Assembly: GCF_947494025.1 (NCBI RefSeq)
Contig: NZ_CANLTQ010000014.1
Coordinates: 1-62,286 of the forward strand
Direction of reading: 5' to 3'
DNA length: 62,286 nucleotides
Source of the DNA: an uncultured Jannaschia sp.
GTDB lineage: Bacteria; Pseudomonadota; Alphaproteobacteria; Rhodobacterales; Rhodobacteraceae
In this document: positions 17,749 through 25,644 of the stretch, one piece after another
Numbering within the stretch: position 1 is the first letter of the stretch
Layout of the letters: the number at the start of each line of letters is the position of its first letter
Notes under the pieces: model-generated
Told to the model about the DNA's origin: nothing
The model's database searches: none
The model's input: the letters and a program-made list of their open reading frames with translations, nothing else
Translations under genes and position numbers: made by a program

Positions 17749-18543
17749 ATGAATTCGATCGGCCACGTCCTCCTCCTTGCGGCGCTCTTCGCGCTCGAAG
17801 CCGGCGCCGCGGCGGCGCAGGGCTACTCGCTGCTGGGCAAGGGGGGCCTGCACGGCGCGCGACCGCCGCTCTTCGTGGAGACGTCCCTCGGCGACACGGC
17901 GCGACCGCTGATCCGCAGCCGCGCCGAGATCCCCGACAGCGCCGAAGCGGAAGAACGGCGCGGCCACGCGCAGAGCCTCTTCATCGGACAGGCGCGCCGC
18001 GGCTTGTTCGCGCCGCGCCCCTCCCCCGGCGACGTTCACGCCTACGGGCCGATCCTCGGCGGGGACCGCCATGCGGAGATGATCCGTCACCTCATCGCCC
18101 GTGCGGAAGCCGGTCCCGAAGGCTACGACGCGGTGCAATACGGCGCCCGGGTCAGGCCCGCGCGCCGTCCCACGGAAATGACGCTGGGCGAGGTCTTCGC
18201 CTGGATCGACGCGACGCCGGGGCAGCCGCACGCGATCGGGCGCTACCAGTTCATCCCCTCGACGCTGGCCCGTCTCGTCACCATTCTCGATGCGGGACCG
18301 GACGAGCGCTTTTCGCCACGGATGCAGGATCGCCTCGCCGACATCCTGCTGCAGGATGCGGGGCTCGACGCGTTCCGCGCGGACGAGATCACGCGGCACC
18401 AGCTCATGAACAACCTCGCGCGGATCTGGGCGGGGCTTCCGAACGCCTCCGGTCGCTCGCATTACCACGGCTATGCCGGCAACGCCGCCACCATGACGTG
18501 GTCCGCGTTCGACAGCGAGATGACGCGCATCTTCCAGAGCTGA
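17749..18543 (+). CDS. Secreted lambda-lysozyme-like muramidase
   Basis: 264 residues from the ATG at 17749, giving a signal peptide (hydrophobic run LLLAALFALEAGAAAA, cleavage before QGY). Longer upstream frames are low-complexity Pro/Arg and were rejected. The C-terminal half carries hallmarks of the phage-lambda lysozyme-like/GH104 fold: LIARAEAGPEGYDAVQYG with the candidate catalytic Glu, and HAIGRYQFIPSTLARL. The likely role is cutting peptidoglycan glycan strands in the periplasm, perhaps for remodelling. It has no phage or secretion-system neighbours. The N-terminal 100 residues have no recognised domain. Confidence 0.75.
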   Translation: MNSIGHVLLLAALFALEAGAAAAQGYSLLGKGGLHGARPPLFVETSLGDTARPLIRSRAEIPDSAEAEERRGHAQSLFIGQARRGLFAPRPSPGDVHAYGPILGGDRHAEMIRHLIARAEAGPEGYDAVQYGARVRPARRPTEMTLGEVFAWIDATPGQPHAIGRYQFIPSTLARLVTILDAGPDERFSPRMQDRLADILLQDAGLDAFRADEITRHQLMNNLARIWAGLPNASGRSHYHGYAGNAATMTWSAFDSEMTRIFQS

Positions 18544-18597
18544 GGGAAGGCCCGCGCGCCCCGGCTCCGGACGTGGCCCCGTCCCGGACGGCCGGGA

Positions 18598-19659
18598 TCA
18601 CGCCGCGCCGGCGCATTCGGCGTCGGGTTCCGGCGCGACGGCGTCCGGGGCGAGGCCGAACACGGCCCCCACATCGGGCACGTAGCGCACGAGATCGGCG
18701 CGCAGCCGTTCGAGCGCGAGATCCTTCATCTTGGCCTCCAGCATCACGTCGAAGGGGCGCCGGGCGACGAGCGGCGCGCAATCGCGCAGGAAGCGGACGA
18801 ACTCGAAGGGCTGGACGAAATCCGCATGGCCCGTCCAGATCGGCGGCTGCATCACGGTCCTGGGCTTGCCGGTCTTGCGGTCCTTGCGCGTGATCTGCCG
18901 CATCTCGGTGCGCGGGCTGGAGAAATGCATCTTCGGGCGAACGTCATCGGGCCAGGTGTCGAGCACGCGGCCGAAGGCTTCGACCACGCCCAGCCCCTCG
19001 GGGTTCATGCACCAGTGGTGCTGGTGGTCGAAGATCAGCCGCACGCCGGTCTCGCCGTGGATCCACAGCGTGTCGGCGGCGGAGAAGCGGATGTCGTCGT
19101 TCTCCAGCACCAGACGCGCCCGGACATGGGCGGGCAGCCGATGCCACGCCTCGACCCAGCGTCGCCGGGCCGCCGGGCGGTCGTCGTAGACGCCCCCCAC
19201 ATGCGTCACCAGCACCGCTTCGGGGCCGAGGCCCATGCGGTCGAGCATCTCGGCCTGCGCGGCGAGGTCGCGCACGCTCCGGGTGACGATCTCCGGATCG
19301 GGGGCGTTCAGCAGCACGAACTGCGAGGGATGGAAGGACAGGCGGATGTCCAGCGCGCGGGCCTTGGCGCCGATGGCCGTCAGCTCCGCGTCGCTCTCGG
19401 CGATCATGTCATGGAACTGCGGCATGTCGGGATGGGTCGCATAGGGCGCGAGGTCCGAGGACATGCGGTACATGCGGATGCCGCGCGCCGCGCAATGGTC
19501 CAGGATGCCGTCGAGATATTCGAGCGAGACCTTGAGATGCGGCGCGTTCTGCCAGCGCCGCGCGTCGTTCGACTTCAGGTCGGGCCGGGCCATGACCTTG
19601 ACGGGAAAGCCCAGGCGCATGGGCTCGGCGGGGGCGGAATGTCGGGGTGCGTCGGTCAT
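18598..19659 (-). CDS. uvsE: UV damage endonuclease UvsE
   Basis: 353 residues from the ATG at 19659; the frame continues upstream only as Arg-rich shadow sequence. The TIM-barrel UvdE pattern is clear: MRLGFPVKV near residue 14, YRMSSDLAPYATHP, RLSFHPSQFVLLNAPD, VLVTHVGGVYDD, VLENDD, and FDHQHHWCMNP with the metal-binding His pair, then KMHFSSPRTEM. This enzyme nicks DNA 5' of UV photoproducts, giving a repair route independent of UvrABC. It is divergent from a DHH phosphoesterase gene 92 bases away. Plasmid carriage fits exposure to sunlight in surface water. Confidence 0.92.
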   Translation of the reverse strand: MTDAPRHSAPAEPMRLGFPVKVMARPDLKSNDARRWQNAPHLKVSLEYLDGILDHCAARGIRMYRMSSDLAPYATHPDMPQFHDMIAESDAELTAIGAKARALDIRLSFHPSQFVLLNAPDPEIVTRSVRDLAAQAEMLDRMGLGPEAVLVTHVGGVYDDRPAARRRWVEAWHRLPAHVRARLVLENDDIRFSAADTLWIHGETGVRLIFDHQHHWCMNPEGLGVVEAFGRVLDTWPDDVRPKMHFSSPRTEMRQITRKDRKTGKPRTVMQPPIWTGHADFVQPFEFVRFLRDCAPLVARRPFDVMLEAKMKDLALERLRADLVRYVPDVGAVFGLAPDAVAPEPDAECAGAA

Positions 19660-19751
19660 GGCGTCCCAACCCCGGGCGGGCGCGCCCGTTCCCCGGGCGG
19701 ACCGTTCGCCGCGGGGCGGACCCGCGGCCCGCATCCGCGCGTTCGGGCCGC

Positions 19752-20852
19752 ATGGATGCGATGCCCCCTTCCCTCGCGCTCGACCCCCGAAGCTGGGCCG
19801 GGGATGCCCGCGCCCGTTTCGCCGCCTTCGCGGATGGCGCCACGCCCCTGATCGCCTCGCACGACGATGCCGACGGCCTGTCCTCGGCCGCCCTGCTCGC
19901 GCGGGCCTGGGACGCCCATCGCGGCGCCCGCCCCGAGATCCGCCTCGTCGGTCGCGGCGAGAACGCCTGGGACGACGCCTTCGCGGCCGAACTCGCCGAG
20001 CGCGATCCGCCGGCACTGGTGGTGGCCGATCTGGGCCTTGCCGGGCGCCGCCCCGCGCCCGGCGCGCCGATGGCCGTGATCGACCACCACGTCCCGACGG
20101 GGGTGCCGGACGACGCGACGGTGATCTCCGGCTACGGTCTCGCGCCCACGCCCTCGACGAGCCTGCTTGCCTGGCACGCGGCCGGGGCGCTCGGCGACGT
20201 GGCCGCGCTCGACTGGCTGGCCGCCGTGGGCCTCGTCGGCGATTACGGCGACACGGCCGACTTTCCGCTGATCGCGGCGGCCAAAAAACGTCATGGCGCG
20301 GGTCTCCTGCGGGAGACCGTGAGCCTCGTCAACGCCCCGCGCCGGTCCGCCTCGGGCGATGCGGACGCGGCGCTCGCGCTGCTTCTGAAGGCGCGCGACC
20401 CCAAGGACGCCGTGCGCGGCGGCCATTCCGAAACCACGGCCTGCGACGCCGCGCGCGAGGAGGTCAAGGCCGCCACCGCCGAGGGCCGCCGCCAGCCGCC
20501 CCGCTTCGGACGCCGCTACGGCCGCGCGGTCGCCGTGATCCGGCTCCACAGCCCGTGCCAGATCCACCCGCTGGTGGCGCAGTCCTGGACGGGACGGCTC
20601 AAGGCGAAGGACGCGCCCGGCGTGATCGTGTTCGCCGCGAATTTCGGCTTTCGGGAGGGCATGGTCGCCTTCGCGGGCCGCGCGTCGGGCGAGGCCGACA
20701 TCGTCGACGTCCTCGCCCGCCACCGCCCCGACGGCGCGGACCCGACGCGCTACGGCAACGGCCACCGCCGCGCCGCCGGCGGAACGCTGCCGCACGCGCA
20801 ATGGAACGCCCTGATGGAGGATCTGGGCTTCGGTCCGGAGCTGCGCGCCTGA
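19752..20852 (+). CDS. DHH-family phosphoesterase (RecJ-like)
   Basis: 366 residues from the ATG at 19752 (a second ATG lies at 19761). The DHH domain motifs are visible: IASHDDADGLSSAALL (motif I), VVADLG, and MAVIDHHVPTG with the name-giving DHH. The C-terminal DHHA1 part ends in NGHRRAAGGTL, close to the usual GGGHxxAAG. Relatives are manganese-dependent exonucleases or small-nucleotide phosphodiesterases. Without the RecJ OB domain, the shorter length suggests a nano-RNase or orphan enzyme rather than true RecJ. Confidence 0.85.
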   Translation: MDAMPPSLALDPRSWAGDARARFAAFADGATPLIASHDDADGLSSAALLARAWDAHRGARPEIRLVGRGENAWDDAFAAELAERDPPALVVADLGLAGRRPAPGAPMAVIDHHVPTGVPDDATVISGYGLAPTPSTSLLAWHAAGALGDVAALDWLAAVGLVGDYGDTADFPLIAAAKKRHGAGLLRETVSLVNAPRRSASGDADAALALLLKARDPKDAVRGGHSETTACDAAREEVKAATAEGRRQPPRFGRRYGRAVAVIRLHSPCQIHPLVAQSWTGRLKAKDAPGVIVFAANFGFREGMVAFAGRASGEADIVDVLARHRPDGADPTRYGNGHRRAAGGTLPHAQWNALMEDLGFGPELRA

Positions 20853-20939
20853 ACGGCGGCGCGGCTGGCCCCGATCCCGGCCCGGGCGACCGCGGCCGAG
20901 ACGTTGAGCGACGGCGCCGTCCGCGCTAGGTGAGGCGTC

Positions 20940-20985
20940 GCGCGGGACGACCCGCGCCGTTCGCGCTTTCCTCGGGACGACCCGA
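20940..20985 (+). promoter_or_regulatory. Guanidine-II (mini-ykkC) riboswitch
   Basis: Two consecutive hairpins carry the identical apical GGG-ACGA-CCC. Hairpin 1 spans 20940-20957 (7-bp stem) and hairpin 2 spans 20972-20985 (5-bp stem), with a 14-base linker. Paired stem-loops with ACGR loops define the mini-ykkC/guanidine-II class. It lies 22 bases upstream of the start codon of a SugE-type SMR exporter gene, the classic target, with the Shine-Dalgarno site (AAAAGG, 20995-21000) just after hairpin 2. Guanidinium binding is expected to free that site and turn on translation. Confidence 0.9.
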
Positions 20986-21007
20986 CATCGTTGCAAAAGG
21001 CGGTCCC

Positions 21008-21331
21008 TTGGCCTGGTTCGTTCTCGTTCTCGCCGGCGTTCTGGAAATCGTCTGGGCGTTCTTCATGAAGAAGTCGGCGGGGTTCACGCTGCTCGGGCCC
21101 AGCGTGATCACCATCGTCGCGATGGTGGCGAGCTTCGCGCTCCTGTCGTTCGCCATGCGGTCGCTGCCGCTCGGAACCGCCTACACCGTCTGGACCGGCA
21201 TCGGCGCGGTCGGCGCGTTCGCCCTCGGAATCGTCGCGCTCGGGGAGGCCGCGACGCCGATGCGCCTCGTCGCGGCGATCCTGATCGTGGCGGGCATCGT
21301 GCTGATGAAGCTGTCGAGCCCGACCGCCTGA
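21008..21331 (+). CDS. sugE: SMR-family guanidinium exporter (SugE/Gdx type)
   Basis: 107 residues from a TTG start at 21008, chosen because the family begins (M)[13 protein letters not shown] right there and AAAAGG lies 7 bases upstream; the longer frame from 20930 would run through the riboswitch. Four transmembrane helices are evident. The conserved membrane Glu is in [16 protein letters not shown] (about residue 13), and the SugE/Gdx block [14 protein letters not shown] is present. Members exchange guanidinium for protons as dual-topology dimers in the inner membrane. The upstream guanidine-II riboswitch independently supports guanidinium over quaternary ammonium as substrate. Confidence 0.93.
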   Translation: MAWFVLVLAGVLEIVWAFFMKKSAGFTLLGPSVITIVAMVASFALLSFAMRSLPLGTAYTVWTGIGAVGAFALGIVALGEAATPMRLVAAILIVAGIVLMKLSSPTA

Positions 21332-21361
21332 GGCCCCGCACCGGGCGCGACGTTGCCCCTC

Positions 21362-21378
21362 GCCCGCAGTGCGCGGGC
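21362..21378. terminator. Hairpin between sugE and the toxin gene
   Basis: GCCCGC and GCGGGC enclose a five-base loop in the gap between the convergent sugE and PIN-toxin genes, suitable for stopping transcription on either strand. There is no long T-run. Confidence 0.45.
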
Positions 21379-21449
21379 CGACACAGAGGGCGTCGTTCGA
21401 CACCGGGACCGGTCCCTCCGTCCAGCCCCGCCGGCGAGGGCGGGCGCCC

Positions 21450-21872
21450 CTACCCGTCGCTCCAGGGGTCGATCACGACGATGCCGCAGCCCGCGAACCC
21501 GCCCGCGTCGCGCGTCGCGACCGCGGCGCCGTGCGCCCGGGCCGTCGCCGCGATCTGGCAATCCGGGAACGAGATCGCCTGCCCGGCGCCGCGGCGCTCG
21601 GCGAAGACGACCGCGAACGCCGCCGCCGCCGCACTGTCGAAGGGCAGCACGCGGTCCTCGAAATCCTCCGCCACCATCGCCTCCACCGCCGCGAGAAGCG
21701 CGGCGCGCCGGCGGCCGCCGGGCAGGATGGCGACCCCGCGGCGCAGCTCGGCCTCGCTGACCGCGCTGAGATAGAGCCCGGACGCGTCCTGCCGTCCGAA
21801 CCACGCGACCACCGCCCCGGCGGGCGCCGGCCGCATCAGCTCGGAGACGACGTTGGTGTCGATCAGGATCAA
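21450..21872 (-). CDS. PIN-domain toxin (FitB/VapC type)
   Basis: 140 residues. The acidic residues of a PIN ribonuclease are in place: ILIDTNVVSEL (first Asp), SAVSEAELRRG (Glu), SFPDCQIAATARAHG (Asp) and VATRDAGGF (last Asp). It starts 9 bases after a ribbon-helix-helix antitoxin gene on the same strand. The pair is a type II toxin-antitoxin module, which on a plasmid promotes retention. Cleavage target, often tRNA, is unknown. Confidence 0.9.
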   Translation of the reverse strand: MILIDTNVVSELMRPAPAGAVVAWFGRQDASGLYLSAVSEAELRRGVAILPGGRRRAALLAAVEAMVAEDFEDRVLPFDSAAAAAFAVVFAERRGAGQAISFPDCQIAATARAHGAAVATRDAGGFAGCGIVVIDPWSDG

Positions 21873-21881
21873 GGCCCCGCC

Positions 21882-22124
21882 TCAGCCGAGGCGGGGCGGC
21901 TCGGGCATGGGCTCGCGCGGCGGCAACTCCAACTCCACCCCGCCGATCGCGGCGAAGCGTCGGTGGATGCGTTCGCCGAGATTCGCGCGCGACGGCGACC
22001 GGCCGACCGAGCGGCGCAGGATCTCGCGCACCTCCTCCTCCATGGATCGGCCGTGTTCGGCCGCGCGCATGCGCAGGCGCCGCTTGAGCGCGTCGTCGAG
22101 ATTGCGGATCGTGATGCTGGCCAT
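21882..22124 (-). CDS. FitA-like ribbon-helix-helix antitoxin
   Basis: 80 residues. The N-terminus MASITIRNLDDALKRRLRMR followed by RSMEEEVREILRR is a typical Arc/FitA-type RHH DNA-binding domain. The Pro-rich C-terminal tail (ELPPREPMPEPPR) is the likely toxin-binding part. It is the first gene of the pair and should repress its own promoter, located in 22125-22200. Confidence 0.9.
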   Translation of the reverse strand: MASITIRNLDDALKRRLRMRAAEHGRSMEEEVREILRRSVGRSPSRANLGERIHRRFAAIGGVELELPPREPMPEPPRLG

Positions 22125-22312
22125 GCCGTCCTCCGATTCTCATGACAATCTAGGCCGTGATTGCAATGCAATCAACACGCCCCAGGGTGGGCCACCCGGA
22201 AACAATATCCGGAAAATGCGAATAATGACGCGCGGGGCTGGCACAATGCGTCGAAGTGATGTGATCTCCGAAACTTGGACAGGACATGCGAACACAGACC
22301 GGGAGAACACCA

Positions 22313-23683
22313 ATGAAACGACTTGCCCTCACGATCACGACCGCGATGGTCGCCGCCACCGCGGCGGCCCCCGTCGCGGCGCAGAACCGCATCGACGGGC
22401 AATCGCCCGACGCGCCCGAACTCGCGGCCTATGGCGGGATGCCCGTCGGCGTTCGCCGGATCGAGCTCGTGAACGAGAACCAGCTCGACATCCTGGCCAT
22501 CGATCCCGCGGGGGAACGGCCGGCGGAGCTGCCGCGATACGACCGCCCGCTGACCGTGGAGACCTGGTACCCCGCCGCGCAAGGCTCGACCGGCGAGACG
22601 TCCTTCGACACCTATCTGCGCGACGCGACCACGGAGGTCACCCTCACCGGGCGCGCGATCCGCGATGCCGCCCCGGCGTCGGCGGCGGATCCCTTCCCCC
22701 TCGTGATCCTGAGCCACGGCTATCCCGGCAACCGGTTCCTGATGTCGCATCTGGGCGAGAACCTCGCCTCCAAGGGATACGTGGTCGCGTCCATCGACCA
22801 TACCGACTCGACCTACCGCACGCAGGCCGCGTTCGGCTCCACCCTCGTGAACCGGCCCCTCGACCAGCAATTCGTTCTGGACGAGATGGCGCGGCTCGGC
22901 GACGACGGGACGTCGTACCTGTCCGGGCTCGTGGATGCCGACCGGACCGGGGTGATCGGCTATTCGATGGGCGGCTACGGCGCGGTGATCACTGCCGGGG
23001 GCGGCGTCACCGACGCGGCCGTGGAATCGGGGGCGCCGCAGGGCACGCTCGACGTCAATCGGGAGGGCAGCCCCACGCAGGAGGCGCGGCCCGACCCCCG
23101 CATCAAGACCGCCGTGGCGATCGGGCCCTGGGGCATGAACACCGGCTTCTGGGACGAGGAGGGCCTGGCGAGCATCGACATCCCGATGCTGTTCATCGCC
23201 GGCTCGGAGGATGCGACCTCCCTCTACGAGGAGGGCGTCCGCGCGATCTGGGAGGGCGCGACGGGCGTGGACCGCTCGCTGCTGACCTTCGAGGGCGGGG
23301 GCCACAACACCGCGGCGCCGATCCCCGCCCCGGAGGAGAGCTTCTACTTCAACGAGCGGCTCGGCTTCGACGTCTCCGAGCACTACACCGACGCGGTCTG
23401 GGACACGGTGTTCATGAACAACGTCGCGCAGCACTTCTCGACGGCCTGGCTGGACCGCGCCCTCAAGGGCGACGCGAGCATGACGGATTATCTGGACCTG
23501 CCCGAGGCGGGAAGCGCCGGCTGGTTCGGCTTCGGGGACGGCACGGCCGAGGGCCTGCGCTTCGAGACCCTGTCCGCCGCGACGATGCCCGCGCCCGTTC
23601 CGCTGCCCGCCGCGGTCTGGATGCTGGGCGCGGCGCTCGGCGGGCTGGGCCTTCTGCGCGGGGGCCGCAACCGGAACGCCTGA
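22313..23683 (+). CDS. Secreted alpha/beta hydrolase with VPLPA-CTERM sorting signal
   Basis: 456 residues from the ATG at 22313 with GGGAGA upstream. An N-terminal signal peptide ends near AAPVAAQ. The hydrolase core shows SHGYPGNRF (oxyanion region), VASIDHTDSTY, the nucleophile elbow GYSMGGYG (about 218-225), a late acid in FIAGSEDATS and a catalytic-type His in FEGGGHNT, resembling PAF-acetylhydrolase/dienelactone-hydrolase-like proteins. The last 30 residues are PVPLPAAVWMLGAALGG, a further hydrophobic stretch, then RGGRNRN. That is the VPLPA-CTERM tripartite signal recognised by a dedicated exosortase. It should therefore be exported and processed at the envelope. No exosortase gene is in this window. 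Confidence 0.88.
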   Translation: MKRLALTITTAMVAATAAAPVAAQNRIDGQSPDAPELAAYGGMPVGVRRIELVNENQLDILAIDPAGERPAELPRYDRPLTVETWYPAAQGSTGETSFDTYLRDATTEVTLTGRAIRDAAPASAADPFPLVILSHGYPGNRFLMSHLGENLASKGYVVASIDHTDSTYRTQAAFGSTLVNRPLDQQFVLDEMARLGDDGTSYLSGLVDADRTGVIGYSMGGYGAVITAGGGVTDAAVESGAPQGTLDVNREGSPTQEARPDPRIKTAVAIGPWGMNTGFWDEEGLASIDIPMLFIAGSEDATSLYEEGVRAIWEGATGVDRSLLTFEGGGHNTAAPIPAPEESFYFNERLGFDVSEHYTDAVWDTVFMNNVAQHFSTAWLDRALKGDASMTDYLDLPEAGSAGWFGFGDGTAEGLRFETLSAATMPAPVPLPAAVWMLGAALGGLGLLRGGRNRNA

Positions 23684-23702
23684 TCGCGTCCCGCCCGAAC
23701 CG

Positions 23703-23730
23703 GGGCCGCGCCGATACCACGGCGCGGCCC
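23703..23730 (+). terminator. Strong GC-rich terminator hairpin
   Basis: GGGCCGCGCCG and CGGCGCGGCCC form an 11-bp perfect stem with loop ATACCA, 20 bases after the VPLPA-CTERM hydrolase stop. Confidence 0.65.
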
Positions 23731-24561
23731 GCCTCCGACCCGCCGGTCGCCGTCAGGGCGCACCCGCGCGATCACCCCGGCAAGCACGCCGGGCACTCCG
23801 GCCGCCACGCGATCGAGCAGATGCGGGTCTGCGGCCTCCACACCCCCGCCCCCGAGCCGTGCCGCCCCGCCGGCAGCTGACCATCGGTTCCGCGCCGGCG
23901 GGGCCATCCCGCGCGGCAAGGCGATGCCGTCGCTGGCGGAGGTCACGCTTCACCCGCCGGGCACCCGAAGGATTGATGGGCCACGACGCGGCCCGAACCC
24001 GCCGGGCGGACAGAGCGCCGGACAGTCGATCCATCCGTAGCCGCGATTTTCAGAGAACGGCTCCGGGCCGCGAACGAGGGCAAAGCCCCCTGCCCCTGCC
24101 CCCCTCCTACCTCCGTGCTCCCCTGTCCCCCTGCCTCCGTGCCCCCGCGCCCCCGTGCAGATGGGACGTTCAAACGACGCAGGTCGATTCCAACGCCCCC
24201 TCGTTCTTCGGCTCCGCCTTTCATCTCACTGCGAATGTCGGGCGGATGGGCGCTGACGCACCTGTGGAATGGCAGCGATTCAAACGGCGGGCGCCGACGC
24301 CCGCCGCAATCGGGCACGGATCCCACCCCGATCCGGGGGCGGAAGCGACATGCGACGTTACCTCAGCAAGTCGTTGCCCTGATCGTCAGGACAGCCTCCC
24401 GTCACACCGACGCGAAGACGCACCGCCCCTGACCAACGTGGGAAAACAGGAACCCTCGCCTCGAATTCGTTCTATAACAATGGCTTACGATCCACATCCT
24501 TGCCCACATGACGCGTCACGGCACCTAGGACCGATGTTCCGCGCCGGCGATCCTGTCCCCC
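23731..24561. other. Non-coding stretch between hydrolase and parB
   Basis: About 830 bases with no supportable gene; the long plus-strand frame across it is low-complexity and Arg/Pro-rich. A polypyrimidine-rich tract (about 24085-24160, repeated CCCCTG/CTCCGTG-like words) stands out. The 24430-24500 part is relatively AT-rich (ttctataacaatggc). A partition site or origin element could lie here, since it abuts parB, but no clear palindrome array was seen. Confidence 0.4.
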
Positions 24562-25644
24562 TCAGGGCCGCTCCAGCAGCCGTTCGATCTCGGCGATCAA
24601 AGATTCCATGATCGCGTCATCGAGCCCCGGCCCTTCCAGCCGCAGCACATGCGCCTTGCGGTCCCGCGACCGGGTGATGGTGATCCCGCTGTTCAGGCGC
24701 GACGCGACCGGCCGGTCGGGCGCGGGTTTGGCGCTTCGCGGCCGCCCGCCCCGCGCGGCGTCCGGCGCGGCCCGCGCCTCGATGGCGACGACGGCGGGCT
24801 CCAGCGCGCGCCATTCGTCGGCGAAGCTCTCGGCCCGGAGCGATTCCAGCGCGTCGCGCAACTCCGGCTCGCCTCCGGCCCGAAGCGCCGCCGCAAGGCG
24901 CAGACCCTGCTTCTCGGTCATCGCCTCGGGATAATGCAGCAGATCGCCCAGATCCTCGAAGATCAGCGCGAAGGAGCGGACCTTGGACCGCTTGGCCTTG
25001 GACGCGGCGGCGAACAGCGCGTCGACCGCCGCCTCCACGTTCGGGTAGACCCCCTGCCCCGCCGCGATCACCGCGATCCGGCCCCGCTCGAAATGCGACA
25101 GGCTCGCGCGGACCTCGTTCTCCTCGACCATCGCCGCGAACGGCCCGCCCATCTTCTCGGGCTCCCGCACGACGGCCTTGATCGTCGCGTAGACGTCGAG
25201 CTTCGTCATCTCGTGCAGTTGCCGTACGGCCAGGAGCCGCCGGTAACCCGACAGCAACCCGTAGCGCCGCTCGCCTTGACTTTGCTCCAGCTCGAAGACC
25301 TCGATCGGCAGCCGGAGCCCGTTCCGCGAAATCGAATCGCGCAGCTCCAGAAGCTCCCCCTCGTCCATCACCGCCCGGTCCCGCACCAGCACCGTCTCGT
25401 CGATGGCCCCGAGCGGCACCTCCAGCAGCACCAGCCCCCTGGCCCGCGCCTCGGAGAACGCTTCCGAATCCGCGCGATACCGTTCCCCCTCGGCCCGTTC
25501 GTCGACATCCCGCAGATCCGCCGCCGCCGCCGAATCCGCCGCCAGCGCCCCGATCGGGGCCACCTTGGTTTCGCGGCGAAACCTCTGCTCGAACTCGGCG
25601 AGGTCGTCCGGGTTCGGCGCCTCAAGCTTGCGTCGCTTAGCCAT
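24562..25644 (-). CDS. parB: Plasmid partition protein ParB
   Basis: 360 residues. The ParB N-terminal nuclease-like domain lies at about 70-165 (LRDSISRNGLRLPIEVFEL, then ERRYGLLSGYRRLLAVRQL with the conserved GxRR arginine patch). The helix-turn-helix region follows (about 175-240: EENEVRASLSHFERGRIAVI). The Arg-rich linker near 300 separates the C-terminal dimerisation end. Its start overlaps the parA stop by 8 bases, so the two are translationally coupled. It should bind a nearby centromere and load ParA for segregation of the replicon. Confidence 0.93.
   Translation of the reverse strand: MAKRRKLEAPNPDDLAEFEQRFRRETKVAPIGALAADSAAAADLRDVDERAEGERYRADSEAFSEARARGLVLLEVPLGAIDETVLVRDRAVMDEGELLELRDSISRNGLRLPIEVFELEQSQGERRYGLLSGYRRLLAVRQLHEMTKLDVYATIKAVVREPEKMGGPFAAMVEENEVRASLSHFERGRIAVIAAGQGVYPNVEAAVDALFAAASKAKRSKVRSFALIFEDLGDLLHYPEAMTEKQGLRLAAALRAGGEPELRDALESLRAESFADEWRALEPAVVAIEARAAPDAARGGRPRSAKPAPDRPVASRLNSGITITRSRDRKAHVLRLEGPGLDDAIMESLIAEIERLLERP

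Noticed and set aside
20930-21007. Upstream extension of sugE from 20930
   Set aside because: It would translate the riboswitch hairpins and add a basic tail absent from SMR proteins; the TTG at 21008 fits the family start and ribosome-binding site.
23859-24611. 250-residue frame between the VPLPA hydrolase and parB
   Set aside because: Pro/Arg/Ser low-complexity with a polypyrimidine tract; no ribosome-binding site and no family resemblance.
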